Shown: in pieces, positions 1-6,624 of the stretch
Numbering within the stretch: position 1 is the first letter of the stretch
Layout of the letters: the number at the start of each line of letters is the position of its first letter
Source: JANNAT01 sp031422555
GTDB lineage: Bacteria > Pseudomonadota > Alphaproteobacteria > Rhodobacterales > Rhodobacteraceae
Length of the DNA: 14,338 bases
Assembly (NCBI GenBank): GCA_031422555.1
Contig: JANPLZ010000071.1
Location: 1 to 14,338, forward strand
Direction of reading: 5' to 3'
The notes under the pieces: model-generated
What the model saw: the letters and a program-made list of their open reading frames with translations, nothing else
What the model was told of the DNA's origin: nothing
Database searches by the model: none
Position numbers and translations under genes: made by a program

Positions 1-63
1 GCCCCTCTTTTTGCCCGGTTGCCGATGTTTGACGTGGCACCGCCGGGAAAGCGTGATCCGCGC
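1..63. other. Region downstream of luxI, no gene seen
   Basis: These bases follow the luxI stop codon up to the left edge. I see no convincing open reading frame. There is a loose, asymmetric inverted repeat (CCGG with GCC on one side, GGC with CCGGG on the other, about 14-46), but no T-run follows it on the minus strand. I therefore do not call it a terminator. Confidence 0.3.
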
Positions 64-747
64 CTAGGCAGCATAGGCTGGCTGCATATCGGGCACCTGA
101 AAGCGTGGCATGGGCCGCGCTGCAGGGGTTGGCACCAATCCCATCAGATTGCGCCGCGCGGTGGAATATTCCGTTGGCATCTGCAACACCGCATACATCC
201 GGCCATCCTCGCCATTGCGGTAGGTATCCCCCAGCCGCGACACATCATAGCCCTGCTGGCGCATGGCGCGCAAAAACGGCAGCGGCGACAGGCTGATCAG
301 GCTGGTGGCCCCTTTGGCGCGGGCCATTTCAACCAAACCATCGACGATCAGGGTCAGACATTCGCTGCGGTCCTCATGCGATGTCAGCGTGTCGGAAATC
401 ACCAGCCTTGTGCATTCCCACACCAAGGGCGACGCAATTTCAACCGACATCACATGGCGCGGAATATGCGGCAACTTGCCTGACCATGCGTCGCGCAGCA
501 TATAAGTATGCTCGCCCCAGACCGAGGTTGTGGCCATGGTCCGCGCGCCCCCGACGACCACACCGTTCTTGGTGGCCACCGAATAATGCGCCATCGGCGT
601 ATCATATTGATCCATTTCGTAGGTGTCGTCATGCGGCACATCCCAGCCTAAGTCATCGACAAAGACCTTTTTGCGCAGCGCCAGAAAGTCAAAAAATGTG
701 GTGCTATGAAGATGAAGGGCCGAGAATGGGAAATTGACAGCGTGCAT
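64..747 (-). CDS. luxI: LuxI-type acyl-homoserine-lactone synthase
   Basis: A cytoplasmic enzyme of the LuxI family, which makes N-acyl-homoserine lactone signals from S-adenosylmethionine and acyl-ACP. The 227-residue product carries the family's invariant residues at the expected places: R25, F29 and W35 in the N-terminal helix region, D46 and D49, R69 (GGARTM), and E111 with R114 (ECTRL). The reading frame extends 27 codons further upstream. I chose the ATG at 747 because AGGAGAA lies seven bases before it and the conserved domain begins right there. The C-terminal ~30 residues are proline-rich and not recognisable. It lies 130 bp downstream of a luxR-type gene on the same strand, with a possible lux box in the gap, which suggests autoinduction. 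The acyl chain made cannot be predicted. The symbol denotes the family only. Confidence 0.93.
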   Translation of the reverse strand: MHAVNFPFSALHLHSTTFFDFLALRKKVFVDDLGWDVPHDDTYEMDQYDTPMAHYSVATKNGVVVGGARTMATTSVWGEHTYMLRDAWSGKLPHIPRHVMSVEIASPLVWECTRLVISDTLTSHEDRSECLTLIVDGLVEMARAKGATSLISLSPLPFLRAMRQQGYDVSRLGDTYRNGEDGRMYAVLQMPTEYSTARRNLMGLVPTPAARPMPRFQVPDMQPAYAA

Positions 748-855
748 ATTTGTTCTCCTATCGCCTGTGCAGATCGGGCGTAGGCCAAGGGTAATATGCC
801 GTAAGTTGAAATACCTTCGAAAAAGCATCCGTAAAGGTAGAATTTGACGAAAGGA

Positions 856-875
856 ACCTGTCTAAAGGGTCAGTT
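856..875. promoter_or_regulatory. Putative lux box upstream of luxI
   Basis: The 20-bp stretch ACCTGTCTAAAGGGTCAGTT has the CTG-N10-CAG core of LuxR-type binding sites and matches the classic Vibrio fischeri lux box at about 12 of 20 positions, mostly at the conserved ends. It starts three bases past the luxR stop codon and is about 110 bp upstream of the luxI start. That placement would suit LuxR-controlled transcription of luxI from its own promoter. The inner bases are not symmetric, so the call is tentative. Confidence 0.45.
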
Positions 876-877
876 TC

Positions 878-1489
878 TTACAGAATGCGGCGCGAGGCGG
901 CGATTGATGCGGCCTGCGACTGGGTTTTCGCCCCCAACTTGCGTTTCACATTGTTCAGACGGGCCTTGACCGCGCTTTCCGAAATACCGAGTCGCGCGGC
1001 GATTTGCTTTAGCCGCATGCCACTTGACTGCATTTTCAGCGCCTCAATCTCGGCGGCGGTCAGCGTCGGTTCATCTTCGCGCCCGTCGTGCAGGCTTTCC
1101 AGCATGGCCTGCAGAACGGTGATTTCCGCATCGTGAAAATCACGGTCATCGCGGAAAAACATCCCATAGCTGCGTCGGCCTTTGTCAGATTTGGTCAGGT
1201 GGCTGATCGCTACGCCATGCCCAAGACCAAACAGAACGGCATGCGCCCTGACCTGCTGCGGATCGGGCAAGTCCAACTGTGAAAGCCGCACCGCACCGGT
1301 GTTGCCATAGACCCATTTCATCACCGGATCGTAGACAACCAAACCGTGCGTTGTGTAAAATTCCACCCAGCGTTCCGGCAATAAATTAAGTTCTTCTTCA
1401 GGAAAAGAAAAACCAACCCGCAACGCCAAATATGATCCGGCCGGGGCTATCAGGGAGATTTGATCTATCATGGCCTGAAGCTGTGTCAT
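878..1489 (-). CDS. luxR: LuxR-type quorum-sensing transcriptional regulator
   Basis: A predicted signal-responsive DNA-binding regulator of 203 residues, short for the family (usually about 235-250). Residues 1-135 form a compact autoinducer-binding domain with W41, Y45, D54 and P55 at family spacing. The second pocket tryptophan, expected about 15 residues after the Asp, is absent: the stretch reads GAVRLSQ. Residues 143-203 are a clear LuxR/FixJ helix-turn-helix: LTAAE, IAARLGIS, then AVKARL and KRKLGAKTQ, ending at ILE-LEU. The start ATG at 1489 has only a weak TGAG ribosome-binding site. It is followed on the same strand by luxI, probably its cognate synthase, and is divergent from an autoinducer-domain-only gene. 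The reduced pocket may mean altered ligand specificity. The symbol denotes the family only. Confidence 0.88.
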   Translation of the reverse strand: MTQLQAMIDQISLIAPAGSYLALRVGFSFPEEELNLLPERWVEFYTTHGLVVYDPVMKWVYGNTGAVRLSQLDLPDPQQVRAHAVLFGLGHGVAISHLTKSDKGRRSYGMFFRDDRDFHDAEITVLQAMLESLHDGREDEPTLTAAEIEALKMQSSGMRLKQIAARLGISESAVKARLNNVKRKLGAKTQSQAASIAASRRIL

Positions 1490-1595
1490 CTACTCAAAAC
1501 AGTTGCCGAAACGTCACTAGGATCATAGAGTTCAATACCAGTGGTGTGCCTTTTCGTAGGGTCGTTAGCAACCTTAAAGAGCAAAAGTAAACATA
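1490..1595. promoter_or_regulatory. Divergent promoter region between two LuxR-family genes
   Basis: This 106-bp gap separates the luxR-type gene (minus) from the autoinducer-domain-only gene (plus), so it should hold both promoters. It is richer in A+T than the flanking genes. I looked for a CTG-N10-CAG lux box and found none. A short ACCAGTGGT palindrome (around 1547-1555) is the only symmetric element. I cannot assign -35 and -10 boxes with confidence. Confidence 0.4.
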
Positions 1596-2072
1596 ATGAC
1601 CTCGAAAAACCAGAATGTTATCAGCGTTGCTGCAAAATTTAAGCGGCTGGCCGAATTATGTGACAGCGGGTTTGCGGTGGCGATCCACATTCGTTTTACC
1701 CGGCCATCGCTGTTGTATCGCACCTATCCAACGGATTGGACCGACTATTATAACGAGAAAAGTTTCGTGATGGTCGATCCCACCGTGCGCTGGGGCTTGA
1801 CCCATCTGGGTGCGATTGCCTGGGATGCGCTGGCGGCTGACGACACCGATGGCGTGCTGCACGCGGCGCGCGAGTATGGCTTGCTGAACGGCTGGACCTA
1901 TGCCACCGGCCCCGCCACATCCCGCAGCCTTGGTAGCATGTCCCGCAGCAGCCCGTTTTCCGATGATCAACACGCCGAGGTTTGCAGCATCATTGACGAT
2001 ATGCACGCGCTGACCGAAGGCTTTGACCACTTGCCAACCGAGGTTCAGGACGCGTTCCGCGCGATTGGCTAA
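1596..2072 (+). CDS. LuxR-like autoinducer-binding domain protein lacking HTH
   Basis: A 158-residue cytoplasmic protein that corresponds to the LuxR ligand-binding domain alone. The pocket residues stand at family spacing: W48 and Y52 (DWTDYY), D61-P62 (VDPTVRWG), W76 (IAW) and G99 (LLNGW). The alpha-helical end around 122-142 matches the usual domain end. After it comes only a 16-residue tail, with no helix-turn-helix. Only 54 bp separate its stop from the end of sdhB, too little for a lost DNA-binding domain, and no HTH appears in the other plus-strand frames there. It is divergent from the luxR-type gene. From known cases such as TrlR, a truncated TraR of Agrobacterium, it could bind signal or form inactive heterodimers, but that is inference. 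The ATG at 1596 has a poor ribosome-binding site. Confidence 0.82.
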   Translation: MTSKNQNVISVAAKFKRLAELCDSGFAVAIHIRFTRPSLLYRTYPTDWTDYYNEKSFVMVDPTVRWGLTHLGAIAWDALAADDTDGVLHAAREYGLLNGWTYATGPATSRSLGSMSRSSPFSDDQHAEVCSIIDDMHALTEGFDHLPTEVQDAFRAIG

Positions 2073-2092
2073 AGCCAACCGCAGGGGGCGCC

Positions 2093-2116
2093 TTGACCCC
2101 GGAAGTCGGCGGTCAA
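2093..2116. terminator. Possible bidirectional terminator hairpin
   Basis: An inverted repeat lies between the convergent ends of the autoinducer-domain gene and sdhB: TTGACC-CCG, loop GAAGT, CGG-C-GGTCAA. It forms nine base pairs with one bulged C. It sits 21 bases past the plus-strand stop and 11 bases past the sdhB stop, where a shared terminator would be expected. No T-run follows on either strand, so efficient intrinsic termination is uncertain. Confidence 0.4.
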
Positions 2117-2126
2117 AGCCGGGCGA

Positions 2127-2903
2127 TCACACCACCCGTTCCAGCATCATGCCCTTGATCTCGTCAATCGCCTTGGCCGGGTTCAGACCTTTGGGGCAGG
2201 TTTTGGTGCAGTTCATGATGGTGTGGCAGCGATACAGCTTGAACGGGTCTTCCAATGCATCCAACCGCTCACCCGTGGCTTCATCCCGGCTGTCCACGAT
2301 CCAGCGATAAGCGTGCAGCAAGGCCGCTGGCCCCAGATATTTGTCACCATTCCACCAATAGGACGGGCACGACGTTGAGCAGCAGGCGCACATCACGCAT
2401 TCATAAACACCGTCCAGCTTTTCACGGTCTTCGATCGACTGGCGCCATTCTTTGGCCGGGCGGTTGGTTTTGGTTTCCAGCCATGGCATGATGCTGGCGT
2501 GCTGGGCATAAAAATGCGTCAGGTCCGGCACCAGATCCTTGATCACCGCCAGATGCGGCAGCGGATAGATTTTGACGTCACCGCGCACTTCATCCAAGCC
2601 GTAAATGCACGCCAAGGTGTTGATGCCGTCGATGTTCATCGCACAAGACCCACAGATGCCTTCGCGGCATGACCGCCGAAAGGTCAGTGTCGGATCAATA
2701 TCGGTTTTGATCTTGATCAGCGCGTCCAGAACCATCGGGCCACAGGTATCAAGATCGACGAAATAGGTATCAACCCGAGGATTTTCGCCGTCATCTGGCG
2801 ACCAGCGATAGACCTGAAACTTGCGCAGGTTCTTGCCATCTGGCTTGGGCCAGGTTTTGCCGGTGCGGATTTTGGAATTCTTCGGAAGCGTGAACTGAAC
2901 CAT
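2127..2903 (-). CDS. sdhB: Succinate dehydrogenase iron-sulfur subunit SdhB
   Basis: The iron-sulfur subunit of respiratory complex II passes electrons from the SdhA flavin to ubiquinone at the cytoplasmic face of the inner membrane. The 258-residue protein has all cluster ligands, each offset by 20 from E. coli SdhB: C79, C84, C87 and C99 for [2Fe-2S]; C169, C172, C175 and C236 for [4Fe-4S]; C179, C226 and C232 for [3Fe-4S]. W184 (SYWWN) and H227 match the quinone-site residues. The start has GAAAGGT upstream. It is the last gene of the sdh group on this strand but is separated from sdhA by a methyltransferase gene and two lipoprotein genes. A 32-bp gap follows the second lipoprotein gene, so cotranscription is likely. 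Confidence 0.98.
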   Translation of the reverse strand: MVQFTLPKNSKIRTGKTWPKPDGKNLRKFQVYRWSPDDGENPRVDTYFVDLDTCGPMVLDALIKIKTDIDPTLTFRRSCREGICGSCAMNIDGINTLACIYGLDEVRGDVKIYPLPHLAVIKDLVPDLTHFYAQHASIMPWLETKTNRPAKEWRQSIEDREKLDGVYECVMCACCSTSCPSYWWNGDKYLGPAALLHAYRWIVDSRDEATGERLDALEDPFKLYRCHTIMNCTKTCPKGLNPAKAIDEIKGMMLERVV

Positions 2904-2935
2904 GGGTCAGACCTTTCTGTGCAGGACGCGCGGCG

Positions 2936-3223
2936 TCACTGTGCCGGGATACTTGAAAACGGGCGCGACGGCATCTGGCCAGAGCGCCGCACCACGCAAT
3001 TGTCATAGACTTGGCTGGGATCGCGGCCTTGGATGAAATCAGACGAGATCGTGACATCAATCGCCGACCGTGCCCGCCCGTCCGATCCGATGCCCACCGC
3101 CACCGATCCGCGCGGCTGTTGGGCCAGCCGGGCTTGGGCCAGACAATCACGTTCGGCCTGAGGCAGCGATACCGGGCCGCAGGCCAGCAGGGGCAGAACG
3201 GCGATAAAGGCAAGGATGCGCAT
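2936..3223 (-). CDS. Small predicted lipoprotein (sdhA-sdhB gap, second)
   Basis: A 95-residue protein of unknown function. The N-terminus MRILAFIAVLPLLAC is a short lipoprotein signal with a lipobox ending at C15, so the mature protein should be membrane-anchored in the periplasm. C27 and C76 could form a disulfide. The mature part has a beta-like stretch (SVAVGIGSDGRARSAIDVTI, 40-59). It starts only three bases after the stop of the preceding lipoprotein gene and lies 32 bp before sdhB, so it is almost certainly cotranscribed with both. I recognise no family. The genes' place between sdhA and sdhB does not prove a role in complex II. Confidence 0.75.
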   Translation of the reverse strand: MRILAFIAVLPLLACGPVSLPQAERDCLAQARLAQQPRGSVAVGIGSDGRARSAIDVTISSDFIQGRDPSQVYDNCVVRRSGQMPSRPFSSIPAQ

Positions 3224-3226
3224 CGG

Positions 3227-3544
3227 TTATCCCCTGAGCGGCGGCACGCCATTGCGTGCGAAACAGGCCCCCGCCGCCGGGCGCTGGGCGATGATGCGGA
3301 TGCTGTCTTTTGTGCGGCTGCCCGCCTCGACGCCCGCATCGCGCGCAAGGCCGTTGATTTCTTCGCGGGCCGCCGCATCAAGGATGCACGCGGTCGCCAG
3401 ATCGGCCACGCCTGCGGGCATATCGCGGGCCACCACCGGCTGCACGACGGATTCCGCAGTGCGGCGCAGTGCCTTGTCGGCCAATTCTTGCGGATCGCAG
3501 GCGGTCAGCAGCAAGGCCGACAGCAGAAAAACAACGCGTGTCAT
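3227..3544 (-). CDS. Small predicted lipoprotein (sdhA-sdhB gap, first)
   Basis: A 105-residue protein of unknown function with a typical lipoprotein signal, MTRVVFLLSALLLTAC, and lipobox LTAC at 13-16. The mature part is mostly helical by composition, with C53 and C94 as a possible disulfide. The frame opens 13 codons earlier, but I chose the ATG at 3544 because it begins the signal peptide and overlaps the methyltransferase stop as ATGA, a classic sign of translational coupling. D17 follows the lipidated cysteine. In enterobacteria Asp at that position favours inner-membrane retention, but whether that rule holds here is uncertain. I recognise no domain. Confidence 0.78.
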   Translation of the reverse strand: MTRVVFLLSALLLTACDPQELADKALRRTAESVVQPVVARDMPAGVADLATACILDAAAREEINGLARDAGVEAGSRTKDSIRIIAQRPAAGACFARNGVPPLRG

Positions 3545-4314
3545 GGCTTTGGTCCTTCCGGTTTGGTGGCGATGAACACGCATTCGCCGCGCATCAGGCC
3601 GTATCTGTGCACATCGGGTTCTGTTGCGGTGACTTCGTCAAGGGCAAACCCCGCTGCCTTGATCCGGTCGCGCAAGTCTCTGCCGAAGATCCGCACATGG
3701 TCGCGTTGGCCAAAGTGCAAAAGCCGCCCGACATCATCGGTGACATCGGGGTTTTCATAGCTTTGTGCCCAGCCTTCAACCAGTGGTGTGGTCAAGAATG
3801 CCACCCCACCGGGCCGCAACACCCGGTAAAGTTCCGCCAGCGCACGGGTGTCATCCACGTGTTCCAGCACATGATTGCAGATGATCCGATCATAGCTGGC
3901 ATCTGGCAGATCAATCGACTCGATGTTCAGGTGCAAATCAGCGCGGGCTTCGCGGCGCAACTCTGCCGACGCATATAGTGCCACCATCGGCTGAATTTTG
4001 CGCCGCAACAAAGCCTCGGCCGCGAAATGCAACAGGTGATGGCCGGGGCCGATCAGATCACGCCGCAAGATCATCAGCCAGATCAGCCGGTGCCGTTCAA
4101 GCGACCCACACGACGGGCAACGGGCGTCATAGCGTGGCGGGGCCCCGAACGGCGCAAAATTGCCGAAATAGTCGCACAGCAGGCACAAACGCGGCGCAAT
4201 CCCTGCCCCAAGGCGGGCAAATCGCTGCTTTTGCTTGTGCAACTGGCGGTCCAGCTCGGCGCGAAATTCGTCCGTGCGGTTCACCAGAGTGCTGCTGTCC
4301 CACGCGGGTTCCAT
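3541..4314 (-). CDS. Class I SAM methyltransferase with N-terminal zinc ribbon
   Basis: A 257-residue cytoplasmic protein. Residues 44-69 hold a CX2C-N18-CX2C zinc-ribbon pattern (C44, C47, C66, C69) followed by GSLERHR. The second half is a Rossmann methyltransferase of the Methyltransf_11 type, with ICNHVLEHVDDTRALAELYRVLRPGGVAFLTTPL at about 145-178. The usual glycine-rich motif I is replaced by LLHFAAE, as in related proteins with an LHFAPE-like motif. The substrate is unknown. The ATG at 4314 lies seven bases after the sdhA stop. A TTG at 4360-4362 inside sdhA is an alternative start, since the 4314 start has no clear ribosome-binding site. The stop overlaps the next lipoprotein start (ATGA). 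Its placement inside the sdh operon is odd for a TCA locus. Confidence 0.85.
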   Translation of the reverse strand: MEPAWDSSTLVNRTDEFRAELDRQLHKQKQRFARLGAGIAPRLCLLCDYFGNFAPFGAPPRYDARCPSCGSLERHRLIWLMILRRDLIGPGHHLLHFAAEALLRRKIQPMVALYASAELRREARADLHLNIESIDLPDASYDRIICNHVLEHVDDTRALAELYRVLRPGGVAFLTTPLVEGWAQSYENPDVTDDVGRLLHFGQRDHVRIFGRDLRDRIKAAGFALDEVTATEPDVHRYGLMRGECVFIATKPEGPKP

Positions 4315-4321
4315 GACGGCG

Positions 4322-6124
4322 TCAATACACCCGGGCTTTGGGGGCGATTTTCGCCTGATCAATGCCGCCTTGGTCTAACGTGGTCAGCGGGGTCAGATGC
4401 ACCGGACGAGTGCCCAGCGCCACCTTGGCCCCGTCAACATAGGCCAGCGAATGCACCCGCCAGTTCACGTCATCACGCGCCGGGTAGTCTTCATGGGCGT
4501 GTGCGCCGCGCGATTCCTTGCGAGCTTCGGCAGCCACAATCGTGGCCAAAGCGTTTGGCATCAGGTTTTGCAATTCCAGCGTTTCCATCAGATCGGAATT
4601 CCACACCATGCTGCGGTCTGAGACTTTGATATCGGCCATCTTGTCGGCAATCGCCGTCATCTTGACCACGCCATCCCCCAGCGTTTTATCGGTGCGGAAC
4701 ACGGCTGCATCGGCCTGCATGGTTTTTTGCATATCCAGACGCAATTCAGCCGTAGGGATCGCGCCTTTGGCATGGCGGGCGGCATCGAACCGCGACAGGG
4801 CCTTGTCAATCTCGACCAGATTCAAAGGCGGCAAGGCCGATTTGCGGTCCACCACTTCGCCGGCCTTAATGGCCGCCGCACGGCCAAACACCACCAGATC
4901 AATCAGGCTGTTTGACCCCAACCGGTTGGCCCCATGCACCGATGCGCAGCCCGCTTCGCCCACAGCCATAAGGCCCGGATATGTGGCGTCGGGGTTGCCG
5001 GGGGTGGGGTTCAACACTTCGCCCCAGTAATTGGTGGGGATGCCGCCCATGTTGTAATGCACGGTAGGAATAACCGGGATCGGTTCTTTCAAAAGGTCTA
5101 CACCCGCGAAAATACGTGCCGATTCCGTGATGCCCGGCAGACGCAGTTCCAGCGTTTCGCGCGGGAGGTGGTTCAGGTTCAAATGGATATGGTCTTTGTT
5201 CGGCCCCACGCCACGGCCTTCGCGAATTTCAATCGTCATGCAGCGGCTGACCACATCGCGCGACGCCAAATCCTTGTAGGTTGGCGCGTAGCGTTCCATG
5301 AACCGCTCCCCTTCGGAATTGGTCAGATACCCGCCCTCGCCCCGCGCGCCTTCGGTGATCAGACAGCCTGAGCCGTAAATCCCGGTCGGGTGAAACTGCA
5401 CGAATTCCATATCCTGCAACGGCAATCCAGCCCGCGCCACCATACCGCCGCCATCACCGGTGCAGGTATGCGCAGACGTCGCACTGAAATACGCGCGCCC
5501 ATAGCCGCCGGTCGCCAGCACAACCATCTTGGCGTTGAACACATGGATCGTGCCATCATCCAGCTTCCACGCCACAATGCCGGTGCAGCGGCCATCGGTG
5601 ATGATCAGATCAAGCGCGAAATACTCGATGAAAAATTCTGCATTGTTCTTCAGCGATTGACCATACAGCGTGTGCAAGATGGCATGGCCGGTGCGGTCGG
5701 CGGCCGCACAGGTGCGTTGCACGGGGGGGCCCATCCCGAATTCCGTCGTATGGCCACCAAAGGGACGCTGGTAAATCTTGCCCTCTTCGGTGCGCGAAAA
5801 CGGCACACCGTAATGTTCCAGTTCATACACCGCTTTGGGGGCTTCGCGCGCCAGATATTCCATCGCGTCCATATCGCCCAGCCAGTCAGAGCCTTTGACC
5901 GTGTCATACATGTGCCATTGCCAGTTATCGGGCCCCATATTGGCCAGCGATGCCGCAATGCCGCCTTGGGCCGCAACGGTATGGCTGCGGGTGGGGAACA
6001 CTTTGGTCACACAAGCGGTGCGCAGGCCTTGTTCGGCCATGCCCAGCGTGGCGCGCAAACCCGCGCCGCCCGCGCCCACAACAACCACGTCATAGTCATG
6101 CACTTCGTATGGATACGCCGTCAT
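4322..6124 (-). CDS. sdhA: Succinate dehydrogenase flavoprotein subunit SdhA
   Basis: The catalytic subunit of complex II oxidises succinate to fumarate. The 600-residue protein is full length. It shows the FAD-binding GAGGAGLRA (17-25) and H48 in RSHTVAAQGG, which carries the covalent FAD. Active-site residues are H245 (QFHPTG), R289 (SRD), H356 (VHYNMGG) and R401 (NRLGSNSLID). These align with E. coli H45, H242, R286, H354 and R399. The ATG at 6124 has AAGGGG seven to twelve bases upstream. It follows sdhD after an unusually long 118-bp gap holding two hairpins, and the methyltransferase gene begins seven bases after its stop. Confidence 0.98.
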   Translation of the reverse strand: MTAYPYEVHDYDVVVVGAGGAGLRATLGMAEQGLRTACVTKVFPTRSHTVAAQGGIAASLANMGPDNWQWHMYDTVKGSDWLGDMDAMEYLAREAPKAVYELEHYGVPFSRTEEGKIYQRPFGGHTTEFGMGPPVQRTCAAADRTGHAILHTLYGQSLKNNAEFFIEYFALDLIITDGRCTGIVAWKLDDGTIHVFNAKMVVLATGGYGRAYFSATSAHTCTGDGGGMVARAGLPLQDMEFVQFHPTGIYGSGCLITEGARGEGGYLTNSEGERFMERYAPTYKDLASRDVVSRCMTIEIREGRGVGPNKDHIHLNLNHLPRETLELRLPGITESARIFAGVDLLKEPIPVIPTVHYNMGGIPTNYWGEVLNPTPGNPDATYPGLMAVGEAGCASVHGANRLGSNSLIDLVVFGRAAAIKAGEVVDRKSALPPLNLVEIDKALSRFDAARHAKGAIPTAELRLDMQKTMQADAAVFRTDKTLGDGVVKMTAIADKMADIKVSDRSMVWNSDLMETLELQNLMPNALATIVAAEARKESRGAHAHEDYPARDDVNWRVHSLAYVDGAKVALGTRPVHLTPLTTLDQGGIDQAKIAPKARVY

Positions 6125-6145
6125 ATCAGCCCCTTACAGTGTTTT

Positions 6146-6173
6146 GCGTTTGTGTCGCTCAGCACACAGACGC
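6146..6173 (-). other. Stem-loop in the sdhD-sdhA gap (proximal to sdhA)
   Basis: On the minus strand GCGTCTGTGT and ACACAAACGC can form a ten-base stem with one C·A mismatch around the eight-base loop GCTGAGCG. It ends about 20 bases before the sdhA start, just upstream of the AAGGGG ribosome-binding site. It has no T-run, so it is more likely an mRNA processing, stability or translation-level element than a terminator. Confidence 0.4.
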
Positions 6174-6203
6174 GAAACGCAACATTCCAGATGTCAGTTT
6201 GGT

Positions 6204-6235
6204 GTGCAGTCGGTTCGGTAACGGACCCTCTGCAC
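6204..6235 (-). other. Stem-loop in the sdhD-sdhA gap (distal)
   Basis: GTGCAG and CTGCAC form an outer six-base stem, with a two-by-two internal loop and an inner GGTCCG/CGAACC stem (five of six paired) closed by TTAC on the minus strand. It begins seven bases past the sdhD stop. No T-run follows. With the second hairpin, it makes the sdhD-sdhA gap structured rather than empty. Confidence 0.4.
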
Positions 6236-6242
6236 GCCTTGG

Positions 6243-6614
6243 TTAAAGCGCGATGCGGATCAGGGCGAACAGCCCTGTCGCGGCAATCACGGTGGAAAGT
6301 GAGATCGCAAAGATCACCAGCATCTTGCGCGTGGTGCCTTTTGCATAGTCTTCGATCATCGTGGTCGCCCCTTTGGCGAAATGGCGCATGCCAACCACCA
6401 GGATCAGCGCGGTCAGGATCGCGGGAAAGGGTCGCGCAAAGCTTGCAATCACCCCGGCGCGGTCCATCCCCAGCGTGTGGCCAAAGATATAAAGCCACGC
6501 AGGCACCATGAAGGCCAGCGCCACCGATGATACCGTCATCGACCAGTGATGCGCGGTTCCGGTATGGGCGGCCCCAAGGCCATCGGCGCGTTTGCGGGCG
6601 GTGAGATAGCGCAT
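6243..6614 (-). CDS. sdhD: Succinate dehydrogenase membrane anchor SdhD
   Basis: The second membrane anchor of complex II; with SdhC it binds heme b and forms the ubiquinone site. The 123-residue protein has three predicted membrane helices (about 28-48, 60-78 and 96-120). H78 (MRHFAKG) fits the heme ligand, and D89-Y90 (IEDYAKG) fit the quinone-site pair, each offset by seven from E. coli H71, D82 and Y83. The ATG at 6614 is preceded by AAGGGGT. Ten bases separate it from the sdhC stop, so the ribosome-binding site overlaps the sdhC end and the two are coupled. Confidence 0.96.
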   Translation of the reverse strand: MRYLTARKRADGLGAAHTGTAHHWSMTVSSVALAFMVPAWLYIFGHTLGMDRAGVIASFARPFPAILTALILVVGMRHFAKGATTMIEDYAKGTTRKMLVIFAISLSTVIAATGLFALIRIAL

Positions 6615-6624
6615 GACAGACCCC

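Noticed and set aside
748..828. Upstream extension of luxI by 27 codons
   Set aside because: The extension lacks family similarity, and a strong AGGAGAA precedes the ATG at 747.
2073..2310. A frameshifted HTH remnant behind the autoinducer-domain gene
   Set aside because: The gap before the sdhB end is 54 bp, and the overlapping plus-strand frame shows no LuxR helix-turn-helix residues.
3011..3760. 249-codon plus-strand frame opposite the lipoprotein genes
   Set aside because: The minus-strand genes have signal peptides, lipoboxes and coupled starts; this frame is an antisense shadow.
5390..6511. A 373-codon plus-strand open frame opposite sdhA and sdhD
   Set aside because: It lies wholly antisense to two well-supported genes, has low-complexity His/Arg/Gly-rich composition and no recognisable domain. 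It is a by-product of high G+C coding sequence.
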